The notes beneath the pieces were generated by a model. The model did no database searches. It was given only the letters and a program-made list of their open reading frames with translations, and was not told where the DNA came from. This document shows, one piece after another, positions 42,302 to 49,507 of a stretch of 56,328 nt of DNA. Where the stretch lies: the IMG/VR virus record IMGVR_UViG_3300017963_000059, positions 1-56,328 of that record. The stretch is one strand, 5' to 3'. How positions within the stretch are numbered: position 1 is the stretch's first letter; each line of letters opens with the position of its first letter. A program made the translations under genes and the position numbers. This DNA is from a virus.

Positions 42302-43199
42302 AATATTCGAGATGTCGAGGCCGACATTTCTGGAGAATTGGCCTAAAGAGCTTTATAAACTGTCGATATTTGAAAACCCCTATGGATTTCCGTTATCAAT
42401 CGGTTTGCCATTGTCATTCGAACAAATGGGAAACCTCCGGTCGAATATATTGGAACTCGGAGAATCTCCAAAGAAGCCCATCAATGATATTATAAATAGG
42501 ATCGATGAGCAAATCGCTATTAACTCGAAATTTAGGAATAATGGCGTTTTTGTGAAGCTGGGCAGCCGGTCTCCGAAGGATAGCTGGTTAGGTAAACGGA
42601 AGGGCTTCAAGGTAAAATCCGGCGTTCGTGCTGTTGAACTGCTTTGCGATTGTTCAGAGCGGATTTACGAAGACCTGACGATGGCTATCGACAACAATTA
42701 CAATGCGCATATCTGGCTTCGGCAATGGGTGAATATTACGAAGTGGGCGGAGTTCCGGTGTTTTATGAAAGATCGGGAATTGGTGGGAGTATCACAGTAT
42801 CATTATAATGAACATTTCGTTGAATTAGAAAAATGGATTGAAGACGTTCACGCGGATATTGGACATTCTAATCAATCAAGTATAGAAACATTTAAGGAGG
42901 TGTACATACTTCCTTACTTCAAGAACCATTTCGAGCCACTCTGTCATTTAGATTCTGTCGTATTTGATATATTCATCGACAGGGAATGCCTCAACGAACC
43001 GTACCGGTCTGTAAATTTAATTGAACTTAATCCCTTCTGCTCTTTGACGGATCCTTGCCTATTCAACTGGAAATCAATAAATCCTATCAATCCGACGAAG
43101 GAGGGTGATTTCGATGGGAGTTTCAGGTTCGTCCGGGAGCAGGATAAGATTGATGATACAAAGGAGTTTTTAAATTTTCAATCACAGGAAGAGGTATAA
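42288..43199 (+). CDS. D123/CDC123-like ATP-grasp protein
   Basis: 303 residues from the ATG at 42288 (TTGGAGGCCGAAC upstream), rather than 42252. It follows the D123 family: GVFVKLGSRSPKDSW, HIWLRQWVNITKWAEFRCFM, ELVGVSQYHYNEHF, VVFDIFIDRE, and VNLIELNPFCSLTDPCLF (metal/ATP-site end). Eukaryotic CDC123 assembles eIF2 using an ATP-grasp-like fold; bacterial and phage relatives are thought to ligate or phosphorylate unknown targets. Coupled to the upstream zinc-finger gene. Confidence 0.78.
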   Translation: MISNKIFEMSRPTFLENWPKELYKLSIFENPYGFPLSIGLPLSFEQMGNLRSNILELGESPKKPINDIINRIDEQIAINSKFRNNGVFVKLGSRSPKDSWLGKRKGFKVKSGVRAVELLCDCSERIYEDLTMAIDNNYNAHIWLRQWVNITKWAEFRCFMKDRELVGVSQYHYNEHFVELEKWIEDVHADIGHSNQSSIETFKEVYILPYFKNHFEPLCHLDSVVFDIFIDRECLNEPYRSVNLIELNPFCSLTDPCLFNWKSINPINPTKEGDFDGSFRFVREQDKIDDTKEFLNFQSQEEV

Positions 43200-43201
43200 G
43201 T

Positions 43202-43528
43202 ATGTATAAGTTATTAGTAATATTAGTGTTGGGGCTGTTGCTGATAGGATGTGCCGGCGAGCAATCTGCGGTAGTCAATCCGAGCGATAATCCGGATGTA
43301 TTTTTATCCTCCGGAAGCCCGGAATATTCTGGGCCATGCGAGGACGATGACAGCGTCATGCTGTATAAGGGGCAATATAGTTGGATGCGATCCGCCGAAG
43401 ATTCCACAAAATACCGGGTCAAGTATATCGACGCCGATTCGTATATCCTGCTGGTATCGGAATCCGGGGGAGAGGACATCATAATTAAATTAGATAATGT
43501 TTTACCGATAGCGGAACCATCGGAATAA
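43202..43528 (+). CDS. Small lipoprotein
   Basis: 108 residues with a lipobox (LVLGLLLIGC, Cys 18 as the lipid site). The mature part is acidic and beta-rich (YRVKYIDADSYILLVSESGG). Function unknown; co-directional with the D123 gene (2-base gap). Confidence 0.62.
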   Translation: MYKLLVILVLGLLLIGCAGEQSAVVNPSDNPDVFLSSGSPEYSGPCEDDDSVMLYKGQYSWMRSAEDSTKYRVKYIDADSYILLVSESGGEDIIIKLDNVLPIAEPSE

Positions 43529-43539
43529 GGGAGTAATCT

Positions 43540-44127
43540 ATGGCAGTTTTAACATGTGCCGTCAAGGGAGTTGTACCAGTAATCAACAAAGGCATTAACA
43601 ACGGAATTCGGATATCGCTGGCCTTCGTGGTCGATTATAAGGTGGAGATATTCAGGGACTTAATCCCTCCGGGAGTTTTTAAGATCATCGAGGACAACAA
43701 AGGACTGATACCGGGAGAATGTCATACGTTTAAGAATCAGCATATGCCACCTATACAGCTACTGTTGTATGAAGCGGAATCCTCTGGGGAACCGTTTTTC
43801 GATTATAAGATCAGGTTTATGGAAGACGCTTCTTTGAGTCTCGTGCAAGTGAATAAGGATTCTAAGCTTTTGAGATTGAATGTAAAGTTCGAAGAATTAC
43901 TTGAGAGGCTCGATAAAAAACTTCCCTTTACATTCTGCTGGCTGGCCGGCATGAATATCATCGGTACTATAATCAACATCGAGAAACTGCAGGGGACTAT
44001 CGAGGAGTCGGTTAAAAAGATGACCGACTGCGTTGATGGAGAGCATATTAAGTCAATGGAAATATCCCATGTTCAGGGTGGGAAGGTTCGGGATTCGGTT
44101 AAGATTACGAAGGACGGAGTAGTTTGA
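43540..44127 (+). CDS. Hypothetical protein
   Basis: 195 residues, alpha/beta, with a GGGAGTAATCT ribosome site. It includes GVVPVINKGINNGIRISLAF and FCWLAGMNIIGTIINIEKL. No family recognised. Marks the end of the continuous operon; palindromes follow. Confidence 0.58.
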   Translation: MAVLTCAVKGVVPVINKGINNGIRISLAFVVDYKVEIFRDLIPPGVFKIIEDNKGLIPGECHTFKNQHMPPIQLLLYEAESSGEPFFDYKIRFMEDASLSLVQVNKDSKLLRLNVKFEELLERLDKKLPFTFCWLAGMNIIGTIINIEKLQGTIEESVKKMTDCVDGEHIKSMEISHVQGGKVRDSVKITKDGVV

Positions 44128-44236
44128 AGAGTTTGCGGAGGAGGCGCCAGATACCAATGAAGAGATATTTGATGCCAAGTATGATACTCTCGAGAATAGA
44201 TAATATCAACTTGAATGCTACCGGCATGTGGGGATC

Positions 44237-44479
44237 ATGATAGAAGTCTTCGAACATGGAGTTAATAAGGTTGGCAAGGTTATGGAAGTCAATAGAAATA
44301 AGAAGCTTAACTTCAGTTGTCCGCTTTTCCCGGACAACCGAGATGTACGATAGTTTCGTACGACTGAAGTGTACGATTATATCGTACAGTTGAATTGCGA
44401 CCATTTTGCCGATGTCAGTAAAATGGTTTTGAAGGAATTGAGCGAGAAGGAAATCAAGGATGAGATGTCCATATTGTAG
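44237..44479 (+). pseudogene. Short frame interrupted by an in-frame TAG
   Basis: From the ATG at 44237, 38 codons (MIEVFEHGVNKVGKVMEV...) run to TAG at 44351-44353. The same frame then continues 41 codons (FRTTEVYDYIVQLNCDHF ... LKELSEKEIKDEMSIL) to TAG at 44477. The second part looks protein-like. It may be a decayed gene, or coincidence, since the stop sits in the loop of a palindrome. Low confidence. Confidence 0.3.
44310..44429. repeat. Cluster of palindromes
   Basis: ACTTCAGT (44310) pairs with ACTGAAGT (44363-44370) around two hairpins: TTGTCCG-N7-CGGACAA (44317-44337) and GTACGA-TAGTT-TCGTAC (44345-44361). Next comes TGTACGAT-TAT-ATCGTACA (44370-44388), reusing the TGTACGA half-site, then CCATTTT-N12-AAAATGG (about 44401-44426). 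Shared half-sites suggest binding by one dimeric protein. The first part could also fold as a three-way junction in RNA. Confidence 0.55.
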
Positions 44480-44621
44480 CTCCGAAAAGACTTATGTGAG
44501 GCGGACTATTAAGCTGAAATCGAGCAATAAAATAATAAGAGAAAGACGATGCCGGGGCTGCAGGGGTATTTTCAAGACCGAAGAAAAAATATCGGAACCT
44601 GGAATAAAGTCTCGATATTAA
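44460..44621 (+). CDS. Small zinc-ribbon protein (NrdR-N/Ogr-like)
   Basis: 53 residues: RCPYCSSEKTYVRRTIKLKS then RRCRGCRGIFKTEE. The CPxC-N24-CxxC spacing with an Arg-rich stretch resembles the zinc ribbon of NrdR and of Ogr/Delta late activators. AAGGAAATCAAGG precedes the ATG. It may be a transcription factor, possibly for late genes. Confidence 0.55.
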   Translation: MRCPYCSSEKTYVRRTIKLKSSNKIIRERRCRGCRGIFKTEEKISEPGIKSRY

Positions 44622-44694
44622 ATATATGATATTTCTATAAGTTCATGAAAAAATAAGGATATGCCGATATAATAAGCGTAAGGTAAATATTTCC

Positions 44695-44724
44695 TTGACT
44701 TATTGTAAAAAGTACTTTTATTAT
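44695..44724 (+). promoter_or_regulatory. Promoter of the DUF5678/retropepsin pair
   Basis: TTGACT (44695-44700), an 18-base spacer and TATTAT (44719-44724), in an AT-rich stretch. The predicted start (about 44731) is just upstream of AGGAG (44735) and the ATG at 44746, which rules out the earlier in-frame starts at 44695 and 44728. Confidence 0.62.
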
Positions 44725-44745
44725 ATTATGGAACAGGAGCGGAAA

Positions 44746-44982
44746 ATGTTAGAAAAAGAATTTAAATATTATCGTGAGCACCAAAAAGAATTAGCCAAAG
44801 ACTATAATGAAAAATACATAGTAATTGTTGGTGAAGAGGTAATTGGCGTTTATGATTCTGAGATAGAAGCTTATAATAAAACAAAAGCAACACATGAGGT
44901 TGGCACATTTCTTATTCAATTCTGTTCAGCCGACCCCAATAACTATACTCAAACATTTCATTCCAGGGTGGGCTTTAGATAA
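44746..44982 (+). CDS. DUF5678-like protein
   Basis: 78 residues from the ATG that has AGGAGCGG and a promoter in front. EFKYYREHQKELAKDYNEKY, IVIVGEEVIGVYDSEIEAYN and GTFLIQFCSADPN match the DUF5678 pattern (a small alpha/beta domain). These genes often neighbour a retropepsin-like gene in bacteria, as here. Function unknown. More AT-rich than the surrounding operon. Confidence 0.72.
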   Translation: MLEKEFKYYREHQKELAKDYNEKYIVIVGEEVIGVYDSEIEAYNKTKATHEVGTFLIQFCSADPNNYTQTFHSRVGFR

Positions 44983-44997
44983 TTTGGTTAAGTAATA

Positions 44998-45549
44998 ATG
45001 CAGGGAAGTAGACCGAATATAAGGGCATTTACTTCAAGATATAAATATAGGATGAGAATCCTGGAAAATGAAGTTGAAATTGCCGAAGCTTTTGACCATA
45101 ACGATACATCAATTAAACCCAATTTAATTAAATATCAATGTATATGGGATACTGGGGCAACGGGTTCCGTTATTACAACAAAAGTAGTTAATAACCTTGG
45201 ATTACGACCAATAGGTAAGACGATTTGTCAGACCGTTGGTGGTCAAAAGGAGCAAAATGTATATCTTGTTGCAATCATGCTTCCTAATGGAGTTGGTTTT
45301 CCCAGCATTCCAGTTACCGAGGGAGAAATTGGAAATTATGATGTATTAATCGGCATGGATATTATAGGAGTAGGAGACTTTGCAGTTACCAATGAAGGCG
45401 GAAAAACTGTATTAAGCTATCAACTTCCTTCAACTGAGACAATCGATTTTGTAGAACAGCTTAAGAAATCATATCCACCACTACCCACCCCAGACGAGAA
45501 GCGTAAAGCAAGAAATAGGCGAAAAAGGGATAAACGTAAAAAGAAATAG
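44998..45549 (+). CDS. Retropepsin-like aspartic protease
   Basis: 183 residues. The active-site motif IWDTGATGSVIT is that of retroviral-type aspartic proteases. It is followed by a flap-like region (QTVGGQKEQNVYLVAIML) and the second hallmark YDVLIGMDIIGVGDF (hydrophobic-G). The end is a basic tail (ARNRRKRDKRKKK) that may bind nucleic acid. It would work as a homodimer. It is paired with DUF5678 and has its own promoter and terminator-like repeats, so it looks like a cargo unit rather than a capsid protease. Confidence 0.78.
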   Translation: MQGSRPNIRAFTSRYKYRMRILENEVEIAEAFDHNDTSIKPNLIKYQCIWDTGATGSVITTKVVNNLGLRPIGKTICQTVGGQKEQNVYLVAIMLPNGVGFPSIPVTEGEIGNYDVLIGMDIIGVGDFAVTNEGGKTVLSYQLPSTETIDFVEQLKKSYPPLPTPDEKRKARNRRKRDKRKKK

Positions 45550-45573
45550 ATATTAATAAGAAAAGTATAGAAT

Positions 45574-45624
45574 AATGGTATATCTACCATTATTTTCATT
45601 TTAGGGTGGTATATCTACCATTTC
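45574..45624 (+). terminator. Tandem repeated hairpins after the retropepsin gene
   Basis: AATGGTA-TATC-TACCATT (45574-45591) followed by ATTTTCATTTT is a plausible terminator. The core TGGTATATCTACCA is repeated at 45607-45620, again followed by T-rich sequence (TTTCTT). The two copies are identical over 16 bases. Confidence 0.62.
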
Positions 45625-45747
45625 TTGCCTCACCCTATTGACAATCCCACATCCCAACAAATAAATTATTATCGTAATCGACACTTGGTTTTAAAAAAGG
45701 CCAATTGATAATGAAGAATTAGTTTAGAAAAGACGGTCAAAAATAAT

Positions 45748-45897
45748 GACCGGAAGTGAGCGGAGAGAATTAGGCCTCTCTCTACCGACCATGTGCACAA
45801 ACACATGATCACCCCGAAGGGTCACTTCCGATACGTGCAAAGATAAGATAGACCGGAAGCGGCATCTCGTCAATTAAAATTTCCATCGACCCTTCGG
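45748..45897 (+). promoter_or_regulatory. Multi-helix leader with two competing folds (riboswitch-like)
   Basis: CGGAAGTGA (45751-45759) closes with TCACTTCCG (45822-45830) around three hairpins: GAGAGA/TCTCTC (45763-45782), CATGTG/CACATG (45790-45807) and ACCC-CGAA-GGGT (45811-45822). Alternatively CCGAAGGGTC (45814-45823) pairs with GACCCTTCGG (45888-45897) and CTTCCG (45825-45830) with CGGAAG (45854-45859), which would break the first fold. The motif GACCGGAAG occurs at both 45748 and 45851. The dam start codon is 20 bases downstream. No known riboswitch class recognised. Confidence 0.55.
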
Positions 45898-45917
45898 ACA
45901 ATCATATTGGAGGCCTT

Positions 45918-46913
45918 ATGCTCCGACTATTCGCGGCAGCTCCCTCGTACTACGGAGGAAAAAGGAAGCTGGCCAGTAGGATTTTAAGTTATGCCGAAGG
46001 CGAAACATTCATTGATGCATTTCTGGGAGGGGGTTCAGTGTCACTCTTAGCGAAAGCGAAGGGATTCCGCGTTTTATGCAACGATATCGCTGACCGTTCA
46101 GCGGTAATCGGAAAAGCGTTAATCGAGAATCCTGATGTCAAGATCACCGATGCCGACATCTACCGGCTGTTCGAGCTCACCGAATCAGATAATTTCCTGA
46201 TCACGAACTACTCTCAATTTTATACAACCGAGATAGGGGAGTTTCTTGATACGGCCTGGGCGAACATAAAGAAGTTCGAGGATCCCACGAAAGCAGTTCT
46301 AATGAAGCTGTTATGGATTAAGACGGCGATATTTTATAGGCCGATGGGCGGATTTACACATACGAACGCTGTTGCAGAGATGCTCAAGGCAGAAAACGAC
46401 GCGGAGTTGACCGATACGCTATTAGATTTAAAAGAAGACTATTCCCGGCCATTGCTTCATGTATTGAAGGATCTCGCCGGACAGATAAACGATGGAGTGA
46501 TTGATAACGGTTTTGAAAACGAGTGTCACCAGCTGGACGTCTGCGAGTTCTTAAAGAAGGTTCAAGGGGATACGGTTTATATCGATCCGCCATATTACGG
46601 GGCTCAATCATACGAAAAACAGTATCACGTTCTTGATTGTCTACTGAAAAGGGCAGTTACGACTGCCGAAAATAGCCGCTTTAATGAGAAGAACGTGATG
46701 CAGAATACACTGGGGCTTTTCGAGGCAGCTGCTCATATCCCCAAATGGATTATATCGGTAGGGCAGAAAACCATCACCAAGATGGGATACATCGATATGG
46801 TCAAGCAATTCAAGTCGACTGTCCGGGATATCAAAATAGAGCACCGCTATACATTCGGGGGAAACGTTAAAGATGATGCCCACTGGCATGAAGTGCTTTT
46901 GGTAGCGAATTAG
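45918..46913 (+). CDS. dam: DNA adenine N6 methyltransferase (Dam-like)
   Basis: 331 residues in the order of D12-class (alpha) Dam enzymes: PSYYGGKRKLASRI and FIDAFLGGGSVSLLA (AdoMet binding), a specificity region (residues 85-205), then YIDPPYYGAQSYEK (catalytic DPPY). It adds a methyl group to adenine, probably to protect phage DNA or time its replication. The target sequence cannot be read off. TTGGAGGCC upstream. A ParB-like gene follows. Confidence 0.85.
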   Translation: MLRLFAAAPSYYGGKRKLASRILSYAEGETFIDAFLGGGSVSLLAKAKGFRVLCNDIADRSAVIGKALIENPDVKITDADIYRLFELTESDNFLITNYSQFYTTEIGEFLDTAWANIKKFEDPTKAVLMKLLWIKTAIFYRPMGGFTHTNAVAEMLKAENDAELTDTLLDLKEDYSRPLLHVLKDLAGQINDGVIDNGFENECHQLDVCEFLKKVQGDTVYIDPPYYGAQSYEKQYHVLDCLLKRAVTTAENSRFNEKNVMQNTLGLFEAAAHIPKWIISVGQKTITKMGYIDMVKQFKSTVRDIKIEHRYTFGGNVKDDAHWHEVLLVAN

Positions 46914-46923
46914 GAGACAGACT

Positions 46924-47577
46924 ATGGGACAGATTAAAATAACCAGAATAGAAGTAGAGAGGTTGGTTCCCAATGACTGGAATCCTAACCACCTGACAGC
47001 CCCGAAGCTAAAGAAGCTTCAGAGGAGCTTGTTAACCGATGGACAATTAATGCCGGTAGTAGTTCGTAAGCACCCATCAAAGCGCAACAAGTTCCAGATT
47101 ATTGATGGGGAGCAGAGGTATACAATCGCCATCGAGTTAAAATGGAACGAGATCGAATGCGTTATAATCGATGTTCCTGATGACCGCGCCAAGATACTAA
47201 CTGCTAATTTGAATTACCTGAAAGGGAATGCCAGACCTAAGGAATACGCACAACTCGTTCATTCACTAAACGAAAGTATATCACTCGACCAGTTATCGAT
47301 TGAGCTTCCGGAGACAAAGCTTCAGCTGCAGGACAGCTTAAACCTGCTGAAGCTTCCGGATGATTTAGATAAAACCCTTGAGGATAAAGCCGCGGCGGAA
47401 GCTAAGGAAAAACTGAACAGCATCACCATCCAAGTTACGGATGAGGAAAAAGCAATTATTGATGCGGCAATAAAATCCTCTGATAAGAAAAAACGGGGCG
47501 CAGCCATAGCGACATTTATTAAAGCCGGTATGGATGTGCTTAAAGATAAAAAGCCGGCGAGTAAATCACCGGCTTAA
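46924..47577 (+). CDS. ParB-like protein
   Basis: 217 residues. Residues 5-110 are a ParB/Srx domain (LKKLQRSLLTDGQLMPVVVR, QIIDGEQRYTIAIEL). The rest is helical (DEEKAIIDAAIKSSDKKKRG) without a clear HTH. ParB-like genes often stand next to phage methyltransferases, as here, and may help target them. Its end forms a hairpin that doubles as terminator for the opposite-strand gene. Confidence 0.75.
   Translation: MGQIKITRIEVERLVPNDWNPNHLTAPKLKKLQRSLLTDGQLMPVVVRKHPSKRNKFQIIDGEQRYTIAIELKWNEIECVIIDVPDDRAKILTANLNYLKGNARPKEYAQLVHSLNESISLDQLSIELPETKLQLQDSLNLLKLPDDLDKTLEDKAAAEAKEKLNSITIQVTDEEKAIIDAAIKSSDKKKRGAAIATFIKAGMDVLKDKKPASKSPA
47545..47575 (-). terminator. Terminator for the amidoligase gene
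   Basis: On the minus strand AAGCCGG (47575-47569), an 11-base loop and CCGGCTT (47557-47551), followed by TTT. This is a normal intrinsic terminator for the leftward amidoligase transcript. It overlaps the end of the ParB-like gene on the other strand. Confidence 0.68.
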
Positions 47578-47598
47578 TGCTCTTTGACAACTTCATAA

Positions 47599-48516
47599 TT
47601 AGACGTTGGAATCGAATTTCTCGGCAAGCCTGCGGAGCTCCTTGCGGATGCCTTTCATTTTATCGAGGTCTGCAATCCATCCGAATGCGGAGCAGGTAGG
47701 CTGACCGACATCTTTGCGGCCCAGGGTCCATCCAAGTAGAAAGTAAAGCCGGTTCAAACTTTTCAATCCATCACCGCCTTTATAGCATTGAGTTGCCGGC
47801 GGATTGAATGATACGCAGGTTCCGAGGGCTTTTTCGCAGAGTCCCAATACCATCTGGATGTGTCCGAGAACCTTTAATTTTGATAATGTTCCGGCAAATA
47901 CCCGGAATTCAGCAGTCATCTTGGAGTTAAAAAGGTTGGCTAAATTCAAAGTCCGATAGCGGTCGATACCCGAAACCTGTCTTTGCAGGACATCCCATTT
48001 TTTCTTTTTAAGTTCTTTCCGCTTATCGGAATCATAGCGGGCATGGATCGATTTTGTAAATCGGCATTCTTTAGCTCTGAATCTCGATCCGGTAGATGCA
48101 TATAAGGCAGTCTCATGCTGTCCGACTAAGTGAATCAGGTTGTTTACCCATCCGGCGACATCATCAGCTAAGGGTCCGGCAACCGATTTCGCTCCGACAT
48201 GGACATGAAATCCGCAGGTTCGGTTTACCTTGGCACCGAGTTCATTGAGTTTATCTAACACCGACATGACCTGATTTAATCCATCTTCGCCTTTCAGAAT
48301 CGGGCTAATGAATTCAACTCCCTTATATCCGACATACTGCGCTATCGAACTATCCTTGGATGACATCCAACCTTCAGGGAAATCGCCGTTTAGGAGTCTG
48401 GGGTTATGATAGTTTCCAACCGGAATTCTGGTTCTGTTAGGGATCATGCATTCGATTTCAACGCCAAATGTGAAGTCCCGGGCTTTTGTTGATTTTGTTT
48501 GTTGTTGTCTTGGCAT
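47599..48516 (-). CDS. Amidoligase-family protein
   Basis: 305 residues. TFGVEIECMIPNR at the N-terminus and TCGFHVHVGAKS at about 118-130 are the Glu and His metal/ATP-site signatures of the amidoligase (COOH-NH2 ligase) family, which has a glutamine-synthetase-like core. GGDGLKSLNRLYFLLGW and similar strands follow. These enzymes link a carboxyl to an amine, perhaps modifying proteins or cell wall; phage forms occur but the substrate is unknown. It lies opposite to all its neighbours with its own ribosome site (CGAGGTTAAG) and terminator. Confidence 0.72.
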   Translation of the reverse strand: MPRQQQTKSTKARDFTFGVEIECMIPNRTRIPVGNYHNPRLLNGDFPEGWMSSKDSSIAQYVGYKGVEFISPILKGEDGLNQVMSVLDKLNELGAKVNRTCGFHVHVGAKSVAGPLADDVAGWVNNLIHLVGQHETALYASTGSRFRAKECRFTKSIHARYDSDKRKELKKKKWDVLQRQVSGIDRYRTLNLANLFNSKMTAEFRVFAGTLSKLKVLGHIQMVLGLCEKALGTCVSFNPPATQCYKGGDGLKSLNRLYFLLGWTLGRKDVGQPTCSAFGWIADLDKMKGIRKELRRLAEKFDSNV

Positions 48517-48697
48517 CTTAACCTCGTAAAGTGTTGGTGTTCATTGTGTTATCGTACTATACACGTTACACTAATAAAAGAATAAGTCAAGGGAAAAAGA
48601 CTTAAAAAGGTCAAATAAAGTGTTATTATTCAATAAGTTAGCGTATTCTATGCCGTATAGGTGTAATTGTTGGTTTATGGAGTTGGTGTAATGTGGT

Positions 48698-49507
48698 ATG
48701 GGCGGTCGTGGAGGAACAGATGATAAGATTGTACGGATTAATGTCAAAAAGAAGGCCGTTAAAAAGAGAGTTTTCAAGCGGAAGACCTCAAAGAAAGGTT
48801 CCAATGCGCCAAAATCAAAACCTCCGGGTGCTAAAAAGAAGGTCAAGAAGGCTGTTAGAAGAAAGCCTACCAGGCGAACTGCGGCGCAGTTGGAGCGGGA
48901 TTATAAGACTATTTCGCTTTTGTATTTTGTCCAGTGCTGGAAGGTGGCCGACATTGCGCAGCATCTGGATAAATCTGTCCGGACCATTGAAGGCGATATT
49001 AAAAAGATTCGGGAAGGCAAGCTCAAGATGGCTTCGCGAACGAAGCAAGATGAGCTACGCAATGATATTCTTGATGGCGTTCAGGAGAAGTATTCGGAGC
49101 GGGTCAGAAACCTCTGGAATGAGTATGTCGACCTCAGCAATCGGATTAATGATCTTGAGAAACCTAAAGATAGCGATTCTGAAAAGGACAAGAAACGGAA
49201 GGAAGGGTTCACTGCTGTTTCGCTCCGTAAAATGCGGCTTAAGGTTCTGGAGATTCTCCGGAGGGAGGACTCCGATCTTGTCGAACGGCTGCGAAAGATG
49301 GGGATATTAGAAGGTGAAATCGTTGGCGACGAGGATGAGAATGAAGTCCAAGCGGAAATCCGCAGGCGATATGAGCATATTCAAAAGATTCGAAGGGATG
49401 CTGTTGCGCCTCCACGCACAGAGAGCGAGGGTACTCGCATCCCTTCCGGCTATGCCGGTAATCGTCGCTCTGTTAATGGTGATACTGACAGCGGGGATAA
49501 TGAGTAG
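48698..49507 (+). CDS. Terminase small subunit-like protein
   Basis: 269 residues. A very basic first part (residues 10-65, many Lys/Arg), then an HTH (KVADIAQHLDKSVRTIEGDI) and a long helical region (KMRLKVLEILRREDSDLVER). It lies directly before the large terminase, so it most likely recognises phage DNA for packaging. The C-terminal tail is acidic/Arg-rich. The family cannot be named. Confidence 0.62.
   Translation: MGGRGGTDDKIVRINVKKKAVKKRVFKRKTSKKGSNAPKSKPPGAKKKVKKAVRRKPTRRTAAQLERDYKTISLLYFVQCWKVADIAQHLDKSVRTIEGDIKKIREGKLKMASRTKQDELRNDILDGVQEKYSERVRNLWNEYVDLSNRINDLEKPKDSDSEKDKKRKEGFTAVSLRKMRLKVLEILRREDSDLVERLRKMGILEGEIVGDEDENEVQAEIRRRYEHIQKIRRDAVAPPRTESEGTRIPSGYAGNRRSVNGDTDSGDNE

Noticed and set aside
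44105-44404. 99-codon minus-strand frame with a hydrophobic end
   Set aside because: No ribosome site, opposite to the local operon, overlaps a real gene and runs through the palindrome cluster.
48571-48600. TTGACT on the minus strand upstream of the amidoligase gene as a promoter
   Set aside because: The nearest -10-like TATAGT is about 23 bases away, too far for a standard promoter.
49314-49499. 62-residue N-terminal extension of the large terminase
   Set aside because: It only mirrors the small-subunit gene in another frame; the ATG at 49500 overlaps the upstream stop in the manner of the other genes.
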